From an uncultured Eubacteriales bacterium (GTDB lineage Bacteria; Bacillota; Clostridia; Oscillospirales; Acutalibacteraceae), in the NCBI GenBank assembly GCA_900320415.1, contig ONSE01000191.1, forward strand, positions 1 to 9,013: a DNA stretch of 9,013 bases, written 5' to 3'. A program made the translations under genes and the position numbers. Below, piece after piece: positions 6,709 to 9,013 of this stretch. Each line of letters opens with the position of its first letter. Position 1 is the stretch's first letter. Below the pieces are notes generated by a model, which did no database searches, was not told the DNA's origin, and was given only the letters and a program-made list of their open reading frames with translations.

Positions 6709-6792
6709 TCATTCAATGTCGTGCAGAAGTGCGGAAGATTATGCCGTGAAGATTCCGTGCTTATGCGCGGTAAGGAAATTTTAGAGGTTCCC
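6697..6792 (+). repeat. 96-bp MITE-like element with terminal inverted repeats
   Basis: The left end GGGAATCTCTAA (6697-6708) and the right end TTAGAGGTTCCC (6781-6792) are inverted repeats matching at 11 of 12 positions. TTTA flanks both sides (6693-6696 and 6793-6796), as expected of a 4-bp target duplication. No transposase fits in 96 bp. It directly abuts the upstream copy, sharing one TTTA, and a related copy begins at 8885. The short interior frame MSCRSAEDYAV... from ATG 6716 has only 22 codons and no ribosome site, so I do not call it a gene. The right end lies 14 bases before the der Shine-Dalgarno. The name and mobilising transposase of the family are unknown to me. Confidence 0.8.
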
Positions 6793-6820
6793 TTTAGTAA
6801 AAAAAGAAGGAGTTGATGGG

Positions 6821-8143
6821 ATGAACAAGCCGGTGATCGCGATTGTTGGCAGACCGAATGTCGGCAAATCAACACTTTTCAATAAACTGATCGGACAGCG
6901 GCTCTCGATCGTGGACGATACCCCGGGTGTGACGCGTGACCGCATCTACGGCGAGATCGAGTGGTGCGGCAAGACCGCCTTTGTTGTCGATACGGGCGGC
7001 ATCGAGCCGAAAAGCGACGATATCATTCTCACGCAGATGCGCCGGCAGGCACAGCTCGCGATTGATACCGCCTCCGTGATCATCCTCGTCACTGACTGCA
7101 AGAGCGGCATGGTGGCAACGGACATGGACGTGGCGCAGATGCTTCAGAAATCGGGCAAGCCGATAGTTCTCTGCGTCAACAAGTGCGACTCCGTGGGCGA
7201 GCCGTCGATGGAGTTCTACGAATTCTACAATCTCGGACTGGGTGAGCCGGTGCAGGTTTCCGCCGTACACGGCCACGGCACGGGCGATCTGCTCGACGAG
7301 GTATTCTCCTATCTGAACTTTGAAGAGACGGGGGAGGAGGACGATACCGTGATCAACGTCGCGGTCATCGGCAAGCCGAACGCGGGCAAGTCCTCGCTGG
7401 TCAACACCATCACGCGCTCCGAGCGCTGCATTGTGTCCGATATCGCCGGCACCACGCGCGACTCGATCGATACGCTGGTGGAGAACGATTACGGCAAATT
7501 CAACTTTACCGATACCGCGGGACTGCGGCGCCAGAGCAAAATATATGACGATATTGAGAAATACAGCATCCTCCGCGCCAAGATGGCGATCGAGCGCAGC
7601 GACGTCTGCGTGATCATGATTGACGCCACCGAGGGCGTGACCGAGCAGGATACAAAGGTGGCAGGTCTCGCGCATGAGGCGGGCAAGGCCTGTATCTTAG
7701 CGGTCAACAAGTGGGACGCGATCGAGAAGAACGACAAGACCATGCAGGAGTTCCGTAAAAAGCTGGACGCGGATTTCGCGTTCATGTCCTACGCGCCGCA
7801 GGTGTTCATCTCAGCAAAGACGGGACAGCGGCTTGACAGGCTTTTTGAGGCGATCGTCGCGGCGAATGAAAACGCGAGTCTCCGCATCCGCACGGGAATG
7901 CTCAACGAGCTCCTCGCGCAGGCGACTACCCGTGTGCAGCCTCCCTCCGATAAGGGCAGAAGGCTGAAAATCTTCTATATGACGCAGGCGGGCGTCAAAC
8001 CCCCGACCTTTGTATTCTTCTGCAACGACGCGGAGCTGTTCCACTTTTCCTACCAAAGATACCTCGAAAACCGGATCCGTGAGGCGTTCGGTATGGAGGG
8101 CACGCCAATACGCATGATTATCCGTGAAAGGGGAGAAAAATAA
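6821..8143 (+). CDS. der: ribosome biogenesis GTPase Der (EngA)
   Basis: Der is an essential double-GTPase needed for maturation of the 50S subunit in the cytoplasm. The 440-residue length is standard. First G domain: P-loop GRPNVGKS at 10-17, DTPGVTRDR at 33-41, DTGG at 57-60, NKCD at 120-123 and SAVHG at 147-151. A short acidic linker (about 167-175) follows. Second G domain: GKPNAGKS at 184-191, TTRD at 211-214, DTAG at 231-234, NKWD at 296-299 and SAK at 331-333. The C-terminal KH-like domain (about 350-440) contains RVQPPSDKGRRLKIFYMTQAGVKPPTFVFF. All expected guanine-nucleotide motifs are intact. AAGGAG ends 8 bases before the ATG. The stop codon overlaps the plsY start (TAATG), so the two genes are translationally coupled. 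No convincing promoter was found in 6626-6820, which is almost all repeat sequence. Confidence 0.98.
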   Translation: MNKPVIAIVGRPNVGKSTLFNKLIGQRLSIVDDTPGVTRDRIYGEIEWCGKTAFVVDTGGIEPKSDDIILTQMRRQAQLAIDTASVIILVTDCKSGMVATDMDVAQMLQKSGKPIVLCVNKCDSVGEPSMEFYEFYNLGLGEPVQVSAVHGHGTGDLLDEVFSYLNFEETGEEDDTVINVAVIGKPNAGKSSLVNTITRSERCIVSDIAGTTRDSIDTLVENDYGKFNFTDTAGLRRQSKIYDDIEKYSILRAKMAIERSDVCVIMIDATEGVTEQDTKVAGLAHEAGKACILAVNKWDAIEKNDKTMQEFRKKLDADFAFMSYAPQVFISAKTGQRLDRLFEAIVAANENASLRIRTGMLNELLAQATTRVQPPSDKGRRLKIFYMTQAGVKPPTFVFFCNDAELFHFSYQRYLENRIREAFGMEGTPIRMIIRERGEK

Positions 8144-8883
8144 TGGACGCCTATCTCAACGAAATTCTGACGCTTCTGCCTGCTTACTGGTGGTTGTTTT
8201 TGATTGTCGCGGCGGTTGCCTATCTGCTGGGCAGCGTCAATCCGGCGGTGATCGTCACGAGAATCGCCACAAAGGGCAAGAAGGACATCCGCGACATGGG
8301 CAGCGGCAACGCGGGCTTTACGAATGTGCTGCGTTCCGTGGGCAAGATCCCCGCGATCATCACCATTGTCTGCGACGCGCTCAAGTGCGTGATCGCGGTG
8401 CTGCTGGGCGGCCTGCTTTTCACCCTGATGGTCAATCATCACTACGGCGACCAGCAGGCGGCGCTTTCCGCGCAGGTGGTGAACCTCGGCAAATACATCG
8501 CCGGTATCTTCTGTATCATCGGTCACTCCTATCCGCTCTACTTCCATTTCAAGGGCGGCAAGGGTGTTGTCTCCTCAGCGGCGCTCATGCTCACCGAGGA
8601 CTGGCGCGTGTTCCTGATGATCCTCGGCACATTTTTGATTGTGTTCCTGATTTCAAAAATCATCTCGCTCGGCAGCATCACGGGCGCGGTGCTTTACGGT
8701 CCCTACACCTTCCTTGCGACCTTTGTGTTTGATTACCTCAACGGCAGCGGCTACTATCTCAGCTACGTGGTTTTATCCACCGTTGCCGCGCTCATCATCG
8801 GCGTTTTTGTCACGGTAAAGCACAAGGAAAACATCGGCAGACTGCTGCGCGGTGAGGAAAAGAAAATCAAGGCGAAAAAGTAA
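8143..8883 (+). CDS. plsY: glycerol-3-phosphate acyltransferase PlsY
   Basis: PlsY is an integral membrane enzyme that transfers an acyl group from acyl-phosphate (made by PlsX) to glycerol 3-phosphate, the first acylation in phospholipid synthesis. Seen: N-terminal membrane helix at about 15-37; motif 1, DMGSGNAGFTNVLR, at 51-64; membrane helix about 70-97; motif 2, GHSYPLYFHFKGGKGV, at 127-142; two further hydrophobic stretches about 155-172 and 205-225; and KHKENIGRLLRGEEKK at 227-241, matching the third conserved region. At 246 residues it is longer than the usual 195-215; the extra length lies mainly around 97-112 and in a lysine-rich tail. The ATG overlaps the der stop by one base, with GGGGAG 7 bases upstream. 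The last codon is followed by TAAA, and a repeat element begins at its final A plus one, so the stop lies in the presumed insertion site. Confidence 0.96.
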   Translation: MDAYLNEILTLLPAYWWLFLIVAAVAYLLGSVNPAVIVTRIATKGKKDIRDMGSGNAGFTNVLRSVGKIPAIITIVCDALKCVIAVLLGGLLFTLMVNHHYGDQQAALSAQVVNLGKYIAGIFCIIGHSYPLYFHFKGGKGVVSSAALMLTEDWRVFLMILGTFLIVFLISKIISLGSITGAVLYGPYTFLATFVFDYLNGSGYYLSYVVLSTVAALIIGVFVTVKHKENIGRLLRGEEKKIKAKK

Positions 8884-8884
8884 A

Positions 8885-9013
8885 GGGAATCTCTACTAAT
8901 TCAATGTCGTGCAGAAGCGCGGAAGATTTATGGCGGAATATTGTCAAAGCTCCGCAGGAATACTGACGTATTTCAAGGAGATTTGGCAAGATGATGCCGT
9001 GAAGATTCCGTGC
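8885..9013 (+). repeat. second MITE-like element copy, cut by the window end
   Basis: Bases 8885-8927 match 6697-6739 in 40 of 43 positions, including the left terminal repeat GGGAATCTCTA. Bases 8994-9013 match 6741-6760 in all 20 positions. Between them this copy carries 66 bases (8928-8993) where the other has a single base. It is flanked on the left by TAAA (8881-8884), the reverse complement of the TTTA next to the other copies. The right end lies beyond the window. An open frame from ATG 8930 (MAEYCQSSAGIL...) runs 28 codons to the window edge with only a weak ribosome site, and is not called as a gene. Confidence 0.8.

Noticed and set aside
6716..6784. Short frames inside the repeat elements (22 codons from 6716; open 28 codons from 8930)
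   Set aside because: They are too short, lack good ribosome sites and do not stay in register between the two copies, so coding use is unsupported.
8124..8732. 202-codon plus-strand frame overlapping plsY
   Set aside because: It is out of frame with plsY, whose three conserved motifs are intact over the same bases; the alternative product is a low-complexity Arg/Gly/His-rich shadow.

Overview
The window (about 9 kb, GC-rich, every gene on the + strand) looks like core chromosome of a Clostridia-class Firmicute, probably Ruminococcaceae/Oscillospiraceae. This assignment is inferred from gene content and order: the short bacterial form of Pgi, a clostridial P-loop protein next to pgi, yceD-rpmF, and der-plsY. 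Strong GGAGG-type ribosome binding sites and consensus sigma-A promoters agree with it. No phage, CRISPR, tRNA or rRNA was seen. No gene-free stretch exceeds 300 bases; the longest is 6574-6820.

Layout. (1) 1-821 is the 3' part of an O-acetylhomoserine sulfhydrylase-type PLP enzyme. (2) 881-2596 holds ispD, ispF and a small zinc-ribbon membrane protein, tightly spaced and closed by a strong intrinsic terminator at 2618-2652. ispD and ispF catalyse the third and fifth steps of the MEP isoprenoid pathway. (3) 2654-3790 is a secreted D-Ala-D-Ala carboxypeptidase whose Shine-Dalgarno lies inside that terminator hairpin. (4) A consensus promoter (3807-3835) drives pgi, followed by a small P-loop ATPase-like protein and a terminator at 5690-5718. 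(5) A full-consensus promoter (5791-5819) drives yceD and rpmF, ended by a terminator at 6589-6623. (6) 6626-6820 is filled by short repeat elements. (7) der and plsY overlap by one base, and a second copy of the repeat begins exactly at the plsY stop codon and runs off the window.

Working together: the genes are mostly housekeeping, covering sulfur amino acid synthesis, isoprenoid precursors, peptidoglycan trimming, glycolysis, ribosome parts and assembly (L32, Der) and the first acylation of phospholipid synthesis (PlsY). The least ordinary content is non-coding. One is a MITE-like repeat family with 12-bp imperfect terminal inverted repeats, found in tandem before der and again at the end of plsY. 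The other is the terminator/Shine-Dalgarno overlap in front of the carboxypeptidase. I found no convincing new multi-gene system.
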